A DNA stretch of 64,000 nucleotides from UBA12018 sp051656605 (GTDB taxonomy: Bacteria; Bacteroidota; Bacteroidia; Bacteroidales; CAMTPD01). Made by a program: the position numbers and the translations under genes. The stretch covers positions 1 through 64,000 of the forward strand of contig JBOGCF010000040.1 of assembly GCA_051656605.1 (NCBI GenBank), written 5' to 3'. Each line of letters opens with the position of its first letter. The first letter of the stretch is position 1. Under the pieces are notes generated by a model that worked only from the letters and a program-made list of their open reading frames with translations, made no database searches and was not told the origin of the DNA. Shown one piece after another: positions 34,039 to 44,800 of this stretch.

Positions 34039-36303
34039 ATGAGAACATACTTTGTTACAGTTTTATTATCAATCATCTTTCTGCCCACTCTTTATGCGCA
34101 GCATTCATTTTCGGGCAAAATCAGTAATCTTAAAAGAGAGCCGTTGGATATGGCTCAAGTGGTATTGGCGGTGAATGACTCCATCCATGCGGCAGGTTTT
34201 ACCAATGAAAAAGGGGAGTTTGCATTCAAGAACTTGCCTTTGGGTGATTACATTCTGCAAATCAGTGCGTTCGGCTATGCCCCATTGCAAGAAAACTATT
34301 CGATCAACAGAGATATCAAAGCAAACTTTTCGCTCGTTCCATCGGAAGTACAACTCCAGGAGGTCTTGGTTACGGCAGATCAAAGTCAACTGGTAAAACG
34401 TACCGCTACTGGCGAAATATTCTACCTTTCGAAGGAGGCTAAGAGTAAAGGTGATCCTTTTATGGCACTGAAAGAAATCCCGAAGTTAAGAGTTAATGAT
34501 GTAGCACAATCGATTAGCATGGCAGACGGTAGTCAACCGCTGATCTTAATCGATGGCATTGCTGTCAATTCGGGAGTTGCACCTATTGATCCGGCAGATA
34601 TTGAGTCTGTTGAAGTTATGGACATTGTAACGACAAGGTATGCAAAGAAGGGGATAAGAAATATTATCAACATCAAAGTAAAGCGTAAAACAGCTCCTTA
34701 TTTGTTTTTCCAAACTGCTACGAGACATGATATTCCGCTGCGCAATGGTTTTGGTGTTGTTTATTCTGAAGTTGGAAATCAGAAGTTTTCTATCTATGGC
34801 CGTACTTCTATCAACTATACTTATCATGATGATACCGATATATACGAATCGCAACAAGGTGAAAACTATACAAAAGAAACTTCTAAAGAGAACCGAAAAG
34901 ATGGGAATAATTATTTCTTAGATCTTTTATTGAAATGGCGACCTGGGCAAAAAGATTACTTGATCGGTGCTTTGTATGCAAAGAAGAATAACTACAAATC
35001 TCGAAATCATGGAACTGGAGTTTATACAACAGAGGCTCCTAATCCGTTTATATTACACTCGGAGGGTAGAAACAATTCATACATCGTAACCGGTAGCCTA
35101 TTTCATCAACACCGGTTTACCGAAGATAAGATACTTGAGACAACTTTGGCTTTTAATGGAAATGGCGATAAGAACCAAAATGAGTTAACCGAAGATTATA
35201 ACGAGTGGTTGTATGAAGATTTCTTCAAATATAAAAGCAACCGCAAGTCGGGTAGTCTTGACATAAACTACTCTTGGAATTGGGATGTAAACAGCTTAAA
35301 TATTGGGAATTCAACAAACTACCTCAATGATAAGATTGATAAAGTAAGCGAAAACAATCCGGTATTTCATCATAATAGGTGGGATCAATATCTGTATGCT
35401 GACTTCAACAGTAAAATAAAGAAGCTGTACTACATGGCATCTGTTGGAGTTGAAGGAATCTGGACCAAATCGGCCGGCTTTTCCAATAGCTATGTAAAAC
35501 CAAGGGTTTCGGTTAGTGGAACGTATACGATCAACAATAATAATTCGTTCCGCTTGGGTTATACGCTTTCTAATGAAGCTCCGCCTGTAGGACAACTGAA
35601 TCCTTATAATACATCTGTAGATTCATTGGTAGTCATAAAAGGAAATCCAATGCTGCTTCCTGCGCAAAATCATGTACTGAACGGATCATATACATTTAAC
35701 AAATGGGGATTTTATTTTTCACCTTCTGCAACTTACACCATGTATACGGACAAAATAGAGGCTTTTGGATATAGTGAAAATGACATCTTCATCAAGACCT
35801 ACAAGAACCTAGGAAGATCTGAACGTTTGGCGGTAGGAGGAAGCCTAAACTACAATATTGCATATAAAAACATTAGTGGGAGTGCAAACGTGAATGCATT
35901 CCATCATGTTGATTACTTTGATGGTCTATCTCCTAAGAAAAACTTCTCTTGGGGCGCCGGACTGTACTTGGATTACAAAAAATGGTCGTTTATAACTGAA
36001 ATGTCCCAAAGTAACTATACCTATACACCTATATCTCGCATCAAGGAGGTAACTCCTTATACACACTTCCAACTCACCTACAAGTTTACGAATCTATTTT
36101 ATATATCAGCAGCTTTATCCAATGGAATCGGAAAGTCTAAATCGGATGCTTTCACCTATAGCGAGCAGTACAATGCCTATAGCAGACAAAGCAGACGCTG
36201 CTATCCTTGGATTCTTGTTAGATATACGCTTCGCAAAAACCTGAAGAAAAAAATCGGAATCGATAAGCTGATTAACAGCAAAGAGTCGGGGATCTCGCTA
36301 TAA
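34039..36303 (+). CDS. Outer-membrane plug/barrel protein 2
   Basis: A 754-aa protein from the ATG at 34039 (an upstream in-frame TTG at 34018 is less likely because MRTYFVTVLL gives a clean signal peptide ending LYAQ). A carboxypeptidase-regulatory-like domain (FSGKISNLKREPLDMAQVVL) precedes a plug (VLVTADQSQLVKRTATGEIFYL, then QPLILIDGIAVNSG) and a barrel. It has the same architecture as the gene before it but low sequence similarity, and is separated from it by a terminator hairpin, so it probably has its own promoter. Confidence 0.82.
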   Translation: MRTYFVTVLLSIIFLPTLYAQHSFSGKISNLKREPLDMAQVVLAVNDSIHAAGFTNEKGEFAFKNLPLGDYILQISAFGYAPLQENYSINRDIKANFSLVPSEVQLQEVLVTADQSQLVKRTATGEIFYLSKEAKSKGDPFMALKEIPKLRVNDVAQSISMADGSQPLILIDGIAVNSGVAPIDPADIESVEVMDIVTTRYAKKGIRNIINIKVKRKTAPYLFFQTATRHDIPLRNGFGVVYSEVGNQKFSIYGRTSINYTYHDDTDIYESQQGENYTKETSKENRKDGNNYFLDLLLKWRPGQKDYLIGALYAKKNNYKSRNHGTGVYTTEAPNPFILHSEGRNNSYIVTGSLFHQHRFTEDKILETTLAFNGNGDKNQNELTEDYNEWLYEDFFKYKSNRKSGSLDINYSWNWDVNSLNIGNSTNYLNDKIDKVSENNPVFHHNRWDQYLYADFNSKIKKLYYMASVGVEGIWTKSAGFSNSYVKPRVSVSGTYTINNNNSFRLGYTLSNEAPPVGQLNPYNTSVDSLVVIKGNPMLLPAQNHVLNGSYTFNKWGFYFSPSATYTMYTDKIEAFGYSENDIFIKTYKNLGRSERLAVGGSLNYNIAYKNISGSANVNAFHHVDYFDGLSPKKNFSWGAGLYLDYKKWSFITEMSQSNYTYTPISRIKEVTPYTHFQLTYKFTNLFYISAALSNGIGKSKSDAFTYSEQYNAYSRQSRRCYPWILVRYTLRKNLKKKIGIDKLINSKESGISL

Positions 36304-36325
36304 AGAGAGTAACCGATATAAATAC

Positions 36326-36370
36326 AAAGTCCCGCAAACCTTTCTTTCGATCGGATTGCGGGACTTGTTT
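36326..36370. terminator. Convergent terminator between barrel gene and trxA
   Basis: AAGTCCCGCAA (36327-36337) pairs with TTGCGGGACTT (36356-36366), followed by T-rich DNA on the plus strand. It lies between converging genes and could serve both. Confidence 0.75.
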
Positions 36371-36395
36371 ATTTGATCTGCAAATGCGCTTCTAA

Positions 36396-36710
36396 TTAAA
36401 GAATTGCGTCGATTTTAGCAGCGATGTTTGCTTTTTGTGTAGCACCGATTTGTTTGTCTACCAATTTACCTTCTTTGAAGAAAAGGATAGCAGGAATGTT
36501 ACGGATACCAAACTCAGAAACTACGTCGTCGTTTTCGTCAACGTTAAGTTTACCGATGTTTACACGACCTTCATATTCTGTTGCCAATTCGTCGATAATT
36601 GGAGAAATCATACGACAAGGACCACACCATTCAGCCCAGAAATCAACCACTAAAGGCTTGCCAGACTCCAATAATTCTTGGAAGTTAGCATCTGTAATTT
36701 TTAATGCCAT
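36396..36710 (-). CDS. trxA: Thioredoxin
   Basis: A 104-aa classical thioredoxin with the active site WCGPC (C29, C32), the cis-proline loop IRNIPAIL and KxGKLVDKQIGA. It is a cytoplasmic disulfide reductase. Length and motifs are standard. It lies downstream of dnaE in the same direction but has its own good promoter in the gap. Confidence 0.95.
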   Translation of the reverse strand: MALKITDANFQELLESGKPLVVDFWAEWCGPCRMISPIIDELATEYEGRVNIGKLNVDENDDVVSEFGIRNIPAILFFKEGKLVDKQIGATQKANIAAKIDAIL

Positions 36711-36750
36711 AATTCAAATAATTATAATATTGAGTTACTTAAAACGATTC

Positions 36751-36781
36751 CAAAAATAAGAAATCAATCGATTCCTCACAA
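36751..36781 (-). promoter_or_regulatory. trxA promoter
   Basis: Minus-strand TTG (36779-36781), 20-base spacer and TATTTTTG (36751-36758), 41 bases before trxA. Confidence 0.7.
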
Positions 36782-36786
36782 GAACA

Positions 36787-39700
36787 TCAGTTTATTTTAA
36801 AGTCAAGATTCTCATTCTCTCGAATATATTCGATGAGTTCTTTGCTTACGGATATACGATTGTTTTGTGCAAAGAAGTCGAGTTTGATGTTTCTCTCACC
36901 ATCTATCACTGTGAAATAGAGCAAAGTACTTCCCGGCTTTTGCTTGATCAGTGTAGCCAGTTCGTTGATCATCGTATCGTCGAGTGCATGCATCGAAACC
37001 ATGATTTTTATCTTTTCGATCAACTGATCTTTTACATCAGGAAGCAGGCGAATAGCTCCGATCTTGAAGTCGAGCTCGTTTTCTTTGAAACGTCGCGGCT
37101 GCACCGTTGCGTTGATCAAGAGATAAAGTCCCGGTTTGCAATACTTTGCATATTCAATGTAGTCGTTTCCAAACAAGGCAATCTCTGCACTTCCCGAATA
37201 GTCTTCGAGTTTTACAACACCGTACGGTTTACCCATCTTGGTCATCCCTTCGCGAAACGAGTCTACAATACCACCGAGCAGCATCTCCTTTCCGCGTAAT
37301 GCTTCGCGATCTGCTAATTCGATCATTTGCGTATTGCACACGTTGGTCAATACAATCTTATATTCGTCGAGCGGATGGGCACTCAAGTAGATGCCAACCA
37401 ACTCTTTTTCGCGGCTTAGTCGCTCCAAATCACTCCAACTCTCTGCCATCGGAACATCCGGACGGGCAATGGCTACAAAGTCATCGTCGCCAAACAGCGA
37501 GTTTGATGCCGAGTTCTTGTCGATTTGAAACTTATTACCGTAACGAACCAATACTTCGAGGAAGGTTTCACCTTTGGTGTTTTCTCCGAAAAACTGTTCG
37601 CGTTTGGCTTCGGGGAAGTTGTCGAATGCTCCGGCAATTGCCAAGGCCTCGATGTTCTTCTTATTACATGCATTGAGGTTGACACGCTCTACAAAGTCGA
37701 AAAGTCCTTTGAACGGTCCGTTCTTACGACGCTCTTCGAGGATGTTTTGCACAGCTCCTTCACCTACCCCTTTGATGGCTCCGAGTCCGAAACGAATGTC
37801 TCCGGCTTTATTTACCGAGAATTTAAGTCCCGATTCGTTTACATCAGGACCCAATACCTGAATACTCATCGCCTTACACTCGTCCATAAACTTCGTGATA
37901 TCGGCAATGTTCGAGATATTTCGGCTCAGTACGGCCGCCATGTATTCTGACGGATAGTTGGCTTTTAGGTAAGCTGTTTGATAAGCTACCCACGAATAAC
38001 AAGTGGCGTGCGATTTATTGAACGCATAGGACGCGAACTTTTCCCAGTCGGCCCATATCTTGTTCAACGTCTTTTCATCGTGACCGTTTGCTTTGGCACC
38101 GTCAAGGAATTTCACCTTTAGGGCGTTCATCTTATCGATCATCTTCTTACCCATCGCCTTACGAAGCTCGTCGGACTGACCACGTGTAAAGTTGGCAAGC
38201 AGACGAGACAAGAGCATCACTTGCTCCTGATACACCGTAATACCATAGGTATCTTTCAAGTAACGTTCCATAATCGGAATGTCGTACTTGATCTCTTCTT
38301 CTCCGTGCTTACGAGCAATAAACGACGGAATGTATTCCATCGGGCCCGGACGATAAAGCGCATTCATCGCAATAAGGTCTTCGAAGGTAGAAGGTTGGAG
38401 TTCGCGCAGGTATTTCTGCATCCCCGCGGATTCAAACTGGAATGTTCCGGTTGTTTTTCCGTTACTATACAGTTCGTATGTTTTAGGGTCTTCGAGTGAT
38501 ATCGTGTTTACATCAATCGTTTCTCCCGTTGTTTGCTTTACGTTTTCTACGGCTTCCTTGATGATCGAAAGTGTTTTCAATCCCAAGAAGTCCATCTTGA
38601 TCAGACCGGTTTCTTCAATAACCGAACCTTCAAATTGGGTTACCAGCAGGTCTTGATCGGTTTCTTTGTCTTTTGCCGTACTTACAGGTACAACGTTCGA
38701 GATATCTTCTTTACCGATGATTACCCCGCAGGCATGTACTCCGGTGTTACGCACATTCCCTTCGAGCATTTGCGCATACTTCAAGGTATCACGCATCACA
38801 GGATCTCGCGATTCTGCGGCTTCTTTCAATTCGGGTACGTATGCAATCGCATCACGCAAGGTTACTTTTTTCTTATCCGGAATCTTGTCCGGTACAAGTT
38901 TGGCCAAGCGGTTCGACTCCGAAAGCGGCAAACGTTGCACACGCGCCACATCTTTGATCGCCGACTTGGTTGCCATAGTACCGTAGGTAATGATATGGGC
39001 TACACGCTCTTTACCATACTTTTCGGTTACCCAGCGCAATACATCTCCGCGTCCGTCATCATCGAAGTCGATATCAATATCGGGCATCGAAATACGGTCG
39101 GGGTTTAGGAAACGCTCAAACAGCAAGTCGTACTTAATAGGGTCGATATCGGTAATACCAAGGCAGAATGCTACGGCCGATCCGGCGGCGGATCCACGGC
39201 CCGGCCCTACTGCTACTCCCATTTTACGTGCGGCCGCAATAAAGTCTTGTACAATGAGGAAGTATCCGGGAAATCCCATCTTCTTTACCGTCTCCAACTC
39301 GAAGTCGATACGCTCGCGTACCTCTTCATCGAGACTTTCACGAAACTGCTCTACTTCTTCTTTTGTCGGATTCTCTGCCATGGTTGCGGCATCACGTCCT
39401 TCAAAGAAGGTCTGGGGTGCACGGTGTTGGTATTTCTTGATGGCTCCGCGATACGAAAGATAACGCAGGTAGTCGTCACTATCTCCAAATCCGTCGGGAA
39501 TAGGGAAATCGGGCATCAGGGGTTTGCTGTCGATCGAGTAAAACTCAACCTTATCGGCAATCTCCTGCGTATTCGTCATTACTTCCGGCACATCAGCAAA
39601 GAGTTGAGCGATCTCCGCACGGGTTTTCAACCACTCTTGCTTAGTATAGCGCATACGGTTGGGATCATCAAAATCCGAACCGGTATTGAGACAGATCAAT

Positions 39701-40524
39701 CGGTCGTGTGCTTCCGCATCTACGTCGTTTACAAAGTGTACGTCGTTGGTTGCGATCAGCTTTATATTGTGTTTGCGTGCAAATTCGATCAATACCGCAT
39801 TTACTTCTTCCTGCTTTGGATAGATCGTGCGGTCGGCATCGGGTGCCGATGTTTTGTGGCGTTGCAGTTCGAGGTAATAATCGTCGCCAAAAGTCTTTTT
39901 ATACCACAGTACAACTTCTTCGGCTTGTGCGATATTACCTTTCATAATGAGACGCGAAACCTCTCCCCCCAAGCAAGCCGAACTGATAATTAGTCCTTCC
40001 TTGTATTTCTCGAGAAGTTCTTTATCGATACGAGGACGGCCGTAGAAACCTTCGGTCCACGAATACGATACGATTTTGATTAGGTTTTTATATCCTTGCT
40101 TGTTTTTTGCCAATACCACAAGGTGATTTCCGCTACGATGTTCGCGGCCACCTTTATTGGTACGATGATCTGGTGCCACATAGCACTCACATCCCAAGAT
40201 GGGTTTAAACAAGGCTGCTTTCGACTCTTTGATCTTAGCTTGAAGCTTGTCGAAACGTTCTTGTTCTTCGTCGGTGAGATGTTCTTTCTCTTTCAGCTCA
40301 TTCAGCTCTTTTTCGCAATCGCTAATAGTAGACTGATATTTGCTGTTTTTCTTTTTTACGTAGTTGTAAAACTCTTTGATCCCGAACATTGTACCATGAT
40401 CGGTCAGTGCAATGGCGGTCATCCCGTCGGCTATAGCTTTATCTACAAGCCCCGAAATTGATGCTTGCCCGTCGAGCAACGAATATTGAGAGTGAACGTG
40501 TAAGTGAACAAAAGGATTCATCAT
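36787..40524 (-). CDS. dnaE: DNA polymerase III alpha subunit
   Basis: A 1245-aa replicative polymerase. An N-terminal PHP domain begins LHVHSQYSLLDG and contains ALTDHGTMFG. The polymerase core has VGPGRGSAAGS and the catalytic PDIDIDFDDDGR with its Asp residues (about 480-491), then the finger region with YRPGPMEYIPSF. The C-terminal part has a helix-hairpin-helix region and an OB fold (LGGIVDSFREGMTKMGKPYG). It elongates DNA in the replisome. The length is about 85 residues above E. coli, with an inserted charged segment (about 70-105) in the PHP domain. Intein not seen. Confidence 0.96.
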   Translation of the reverse strand: MMNPFVHLHVHSQYSLLDGQASISGLVDKAIADGMTAIALTDHGTMFGIKEFYNYVKKKNSKYQSTISDCEKELNELKEKEHLTDEEQERFDKLQAKIKESKAALFKPILGCECYVAPDHRTNKGGREHRSGNHLVVLAKNKQGYKNLIKIVSYSWTEGFYGRPRIDKELLEKYKEGLIISSACLGGEVSRLIMKGNIAQAEEVVLWYKKTFGDDYYLELQRHKTSAPDADRTIYPKQEEVNAVLIEFARKHNIKLIATNDVHFVNDVDAEAHDRLICLNTGSDFDDPNRMRYTKQEWLKTRAEIAQLFADVPEVMTNTQEIADKVEFYSIDSKPLMPDFPIPDGFGDSDDYLRYLSYRGAIKKYQHRAPQTFFEGRDAATMAENPTKEEVEQFRESLDEEVRERIDFELETVKKMGFPGYFLIVQDFIAAARKMGVAVGPGRGSAAGSAVAFCLGITDIDPIKYDLLFERFLNPDRISMPDIDIDFDDDGRGDVLRWVTEKYGKERVAHIITYGTMATKSAIKDVARVQRLPLSESNRLAKLVPDKIPDKKKVTLRDAIAYVPELKEAAESRDPVMRDTLKYAQMLEGNVRNTGVHACGVIIGKEDISNVVPVSTAKDKETDQDLLVTQFEGSVIEETGLIKMDFLGLKTLSIIKEAVENVKQTTGETIDVNTISLEDPKTYELYSNGKTTGTFQFESAGMQKYLRELQPSTFEDLIAMNALYRPGPMEYIPSFIARKHGEEEIKYDIPIMERYLKDTYGITVYQEQVMLLSRLLANFTRGQSDELRKAMGKKMIDKMNALKVKFLDGAKANGHDEKTLNKIWADWEKFASYAFNKSHATCYSWVAYQTAYLKANYPSEYMAAVLSRNISNIADITKFMDECKAMSIQVLGPDVNESGLKFSVNKAGDIRFGLGAIKGVGEGAVQNILEERRKNGPFKGLFDFVERVNLNACNKKNIEALAIAGAFDNFPEAKREQFFGENTKGETFLEVLVRYGNKFQIDKNSASNSLFGDDDFVAIARPDVPMAESWSDLERLSREKELVGIYLSAHPLDEYKIVLTNVCNTQMIELADREALRGKEMLLGGIVDSFREGMTKMGKPYGVVKLEDYSGSAEIALFGNDYIEYAKYCKPGLYLLINATVQPRRFKENELDFKIGAIRLLPDVKDQLIEKIKIMVSMHALDDTMINELATLIKQKPGSTLLYFTVIDGERNIKLDFFAQNNRISVSKELIEYIRENENLDFKIN

Positions 40525-40565
40525 GCAGTAGCAAATTGGTATTTTTCTTTACGTCTTATTCTATA

Positions 40566-40573
40566 CAAAGATA
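40566..40573 (-). promoter_or_regulatory. Probable dnaE -7 box
   Basis: TATCTTTG on the minus strand, about 42 bases before dnaE; no convincing -33 TTG at the right distance. Confidence 0.4.
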
Positions 40574-40708
40574 CATTTCGAAGTGGAAACTCGACGAGAG
40601 ATCGATTTTTTTTCTTTTACTTTAAACCTTCGTACATGAAAAGCATCTAACTTAAATCAATTAATCTCAAATAACTTAACTTTTAACCTACTATCCGTCT
40701 AAAAGCAT

Positions 40709-41800
40709 ATGAATAAAAAAGTAAAATGGTCGTTGTTTGGCGCAATAGGCCTTTTAATTGCCGGAATGGCAATCTATCCCAAACTGGATTGGAACAACAG
40801 TGACGGGAAAAAAGTGGATAAACCCGTTACATCCTCTCCTTCAGGAGGTAAAGTGGGTAGAGCTCTGAATGTGAATGCTGAAATACTGAAATTCAGCTCT
40901 CTGTCTGAAAACATTAAAAGTACCGGAAGTACACTTCCCGACGAAGAGGTAGATCTTACCTTTGAGACCTCGGGAAAGATTACCGATATCTTCTTTACCG
41001 AAGGCAGCTGTGTACGAAAAAACGATCTGCTTGCTAAGGTAAACGACAAACCGCTACAGGCTCAACTTCGCAAACTAGAGGCGCAATTGCCGCTCGCTAA
41101 AGAGCGCGTTTACCGTCAGAAAACACTGCTTGCCAAAGATGCCGTGAGCCAGGAAGCATACGAGCAGGTGACTACCGAACTCGAAAAACTGGAAGCGGAT
41201 ATAGACCTTGTAAAAGCGAACTTGGCACAAACTGAACTACGTGCTCCTTTTGACGGAGTAATCGGACTCCGCTCGATCAGTGAAGGTGCTTATGCCTCAC
41301 CCAATACCGTGATTGCAAAACTTACCCGCATTTCTCCCATCAAAATCGACTTTTCTTTTCCCGAACGCTATGCCGGAATTATCAAAAACGGAACTGACGT
41401 GACGTTTAGAATTGGTGGAATCTTGGAACCAATGACGGCAAAAATATATGCTGTGGAATCGAAAATAGATCCAAGCACCCGTACGGTAAAAGCTCGTGCC
41501 CTGTATCCAAATACAAACCGCGAACTGCAAGCAGGACGATATGCCGGTATCGAAATCAATATGAAGGAGATACCCAATGCACTTACGATTCCGAGCGAGG
41601 CTTTGATCCCAGAAATGGGTAAAGAGATTGTTTATCTGTACAACAACGGAAAAGCAAATCCGGTAGAAGTAAAAACAGGTATTCGCACCGAATCACGCAT
41701 CCAAATTATCGACGGACTGCTTCCGGGTGATACGTTGCTTACCAGCGGGGTAATGCAGCTACGCAAAAGCATGCCGGTTATCTTGGATCGTATTAACTAA
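40709..41800 (+). CDS. RND efflux membrane-fusion protein
   Basis: A 363-aa periplasmic adaptor with an N-terminal membrane anchor (about 8-27), barrel-sandwich halves (VDLTFETSGKITDIFFTEGSCVRKNDLLAKV and ELRAPFDGVIGLRSISEGAYA), a coiled-coil hairpin between them (about 115-165) and a C-terminal membrane-proximal domain. It joins the inner-membrane pump to the outer-membrane channel. It is first in a three-gene operon with the pump (19 bases after it) and TolC-like gene, divergent from dnaE. No local regulator gene is present. Confidence 0.92.
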   Translation: MNKKVKWSLFGAIGLLIAGMAIYPKLDWNNSDGKKVDKPVTSSPSGGKVGRALNVNAEILKFSSLSENIKSTGSTLPDEEVDLTFETSGKITDIFFTEGSCVRKNDLLAKVNDKPLQAQLRKLEAQLPLAKERVYRQKTLLAKDAVSQEAYEQVTTELEKLEADIDLVKANLAQTELRAPFDGVIGLRSISEGAYASPNTVIAKLTRISPIKIDFSFPERYAGIIKNGTDVTFRIGGILEPMTAKIYAVESKIDPSTRTVKARALYPNTNRELQAGRYAGIEINMKEIPNALTIPSEALIPEMGKEIVYLYNNGKANPVEVKTGIRTESRIQIIDGLLPGDTLLTSGVMQLRKSMPVILDRIN

Positions 41801-41819
41801 CTCGTAGCACCAGAATCGT

Positions 41820-44800
41820 ATGAATATTTCTGAATTAAGTATTCGCCGGCCGGTATTTGCCACGGTGTTGATGCTGATCATTATGTTGTTTGGTTTTATC
41901 GGTTATACCTCGCTTGGGGTTCGTGAATATCCGAGTGTCGACAAACCGATTATCTCGGTAAATGTTTCGTATCCGGGGGCCAATGCCGATGTAATCATGA
42001 ATCAGATTACCGAGCCGCTCGAACAAAATATCAACGGGATACCGGGTATTCGCTCCCTTTCGAGTGTGAGTAGCCAAGGTAGCTCCCGTATTACAGTAGA
42101 GTTTGAACTGGAGGTAGATATGGAACGTGCGGCAAATGACGTGCGCGATAAGGTATCGCGAGCTCAACGTTTCTTACCTCGCGACTGCGACCCGCCTACG
42201 GTTTCGAAGGCTGATGCCGACTCCGACCCGATTATCCGTATTTCTCTTGCCAGTGAATCACGTTCGCTTCTCGAACTGACCGAGATTGCCGAACTGACTG
42301 TAAAGGAGCGTTTGCAAACGATCTCCGACGTAAGTGCTGTGGATTTATGGGGAGCAAAACGCTATTCGATGCGTTTGTGGCTCGATCCTGTGAAGATGGC
42401 GGGATACGGAGTAACTCCGCTCGACGTAAAAAATGCAGTCGATAAAGAAAACGTGGAGCTTCCGTCGGGAAGTATCGAGGGAAATACCATGGAGCTTTCG
42501 ATTCGAACCTTGGGGTTGATGTCGACTCCGAAAGAGTTTAACGACCTGATCGTGAAGAAAGACAACGACAAGATTGTTCGTTTTAGCGATATTGGCCGTG
42601 CCGAACTAGCTCCTGAAGACATGCGCAGTATCTTGAAAAAGAATGGTGTGCCGAATGTAATGGTGGTAATTATCCCGCAGCCGGGTGCAAACCATATCGA
42701 TATTGCCGACGAGGCTTATATCCGCCTCGAGCAACTACGCAAAGACTTACCGGAAGATGTAACCATCGAGATGGTACAAGATAATACACGCTTTATCCGT
42801 GCGTCGATCAGTGAAGTTGAAGAAACTATTTATGTGGCTTTCCTGCTTGTGGTATTTATCATCTTTGCCTTTTTGCGCGACTGGCGTGTTACGCTGGTTC
42901 CGGTGGTGGTAATTCCGGTTTCGCTGATCGGAGCCTTCTTTGTGATGTACATTGCAGGGTTCTCGATGAATGTACTTACCATGCTTGCAATTGTATTATC
43001 GGTAGGATTGGTAGTGGATGATGCCATCGTTGTAGCGGAGAATATTTATGTGCGCATCGAACGGGGTATGTCGCCTAAAGAAGCAGGTATCGAGGGATCT
43101 AAAGAGATCTTCTTTGCCGTAATCTCCACTACGATTACTCTTGTTGCGGTATTCCTGCCAATCGTATTCTTGGAAGGGATGACCGGAAAGCTATTCAAAG
43201 AGTTTAGTATCGTAATCGCCGGTTCGGTGATTATCTCCTCTTTTGTGGCACTGACCTTTACGCCGATGTTTGCGACAAAGATCTTGAAAAGACGCGAAAA
43301 GAAAAACAAACTATACACTGTTACCGAGCCGTTTTTTGAATGGCTTACCAACGGATATACCCATACGCTTCAGTATTTTCTCAAACGTAAAATGATGGCT
43401 ATTCCGGTAGTCGTGGTATTGTTGGGGCTGATCTTTTGGTTATTCCAGCAAGTACCTTCGGAGTTGGCTCCGCTCGAAGACCGTTCGCAAGTTACTATCT
43501 CGTTGCGCGGACCCGAAGGTAGCACCTTTGAATACATCCGTGACTATTCGGATGATGTAGCGTTTGTGATTGATTCTGTTGTTCCCGAAAGGGCATCGAC
43601 CGTATCGCGAGCTAACAGCGGAAGTGGTTTTGCCTTTGTGATGCTGCCCGATATCAAAGATCGCGAAAGAAGTCAGATGGATGTGGCAGATGCCATTTCG
43701 AACGAAGTACGTAAAAACTCGGTAGCTCGTGCATTTGTTCGTCAGCAGTCTACTTTTGGTGGCGGTCGTGGCGGTATGCCTGTACAATACGTTTTGCAAG
43801 CACCCAACCTTGAAAAGCTACAGGAGTTTCTTCCTCAATTTATGCAACAGGTAAATGAGAGTCCGGTATTCCAAATGGCGGATGCCAACTTGAAGTTTAC
43901 CAAACCCGAAACGCGGATCGAAATCAATCGAGACAAGGCTACATTGCTTGGTGTAAGTACCCGTAACATTGCTCAAACGTTGCAATATGCACTAAGCGGA
44001 CAGCGTATGGGATATTTCTATCTAAACGGAAAGCAGTATCAAATCTTGGGCGAGATCAATCGCCAACAACGCAATACGCCACTTGACTTGAAGTCTATTT
44101 TCGTACGAAGCGATAATGGTGATATGGTGCAACTCGACAACTTAGTGACTTTGCAAGAAAGTGTTGCTCCACCTCAATTGTATCGCTACAACCGCTTTGT
44201 TTCGGCAACGATTTCGACCGGTTTGTCCAAAGGTTATACCATTGGCGACGGACTCGACGAAATGGATCGCATTGCCAAAGAAACCCTTGACGGCAGTTTT
44301 CGTACGGCTCTTACCGGCGAATCGAAGGAGTTTAGAGAGAGTTCGTCGAGCTTGATGTTTGCTTTTATTTTGGCTCTGCTCTTGATTTATTTGGTATTGG
44401 CCGCACAGTTTGAAAGTTTCAAAGATCCGATGGTGATTATGGTTACCGTTCCGCTTGCAATTGCAGGAGCATTGATCTTTATGGCTTACTCGGGTACTAC
44501 ACTAAATATCTTTAGCCAGATCGGGATCATTATGTTGATCGGACTCGTGGCTAAGAACGGGATTTTGATTGTGGAATTTGCCAACCAACGCCAAGAAGAG
44601 GGTCTTAGCAAGGCCGAGGCTATTTTGACTGCTTCGGTACAGCGTCTTCGTCCGATCTTAATGACGAGTACTTCTACTTTGCTTGGTCTTTTGCCATTGG
44701 TTTATGCTTCGGGCGAAGGAGCAAACAGCCGTATCTCGATGGGAATTTCAGTAGTAGGTGGTATGCTTGTGTCTACCTTCTTGACACTGTACATTGTACC

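Noticed and set aside
29127..36303. Polysaccharide utilisation locus
   Set aside because: There is no SusD-like protein, no glycoside hydrolase and no anti-sigma/sigma pair beside the barrels.
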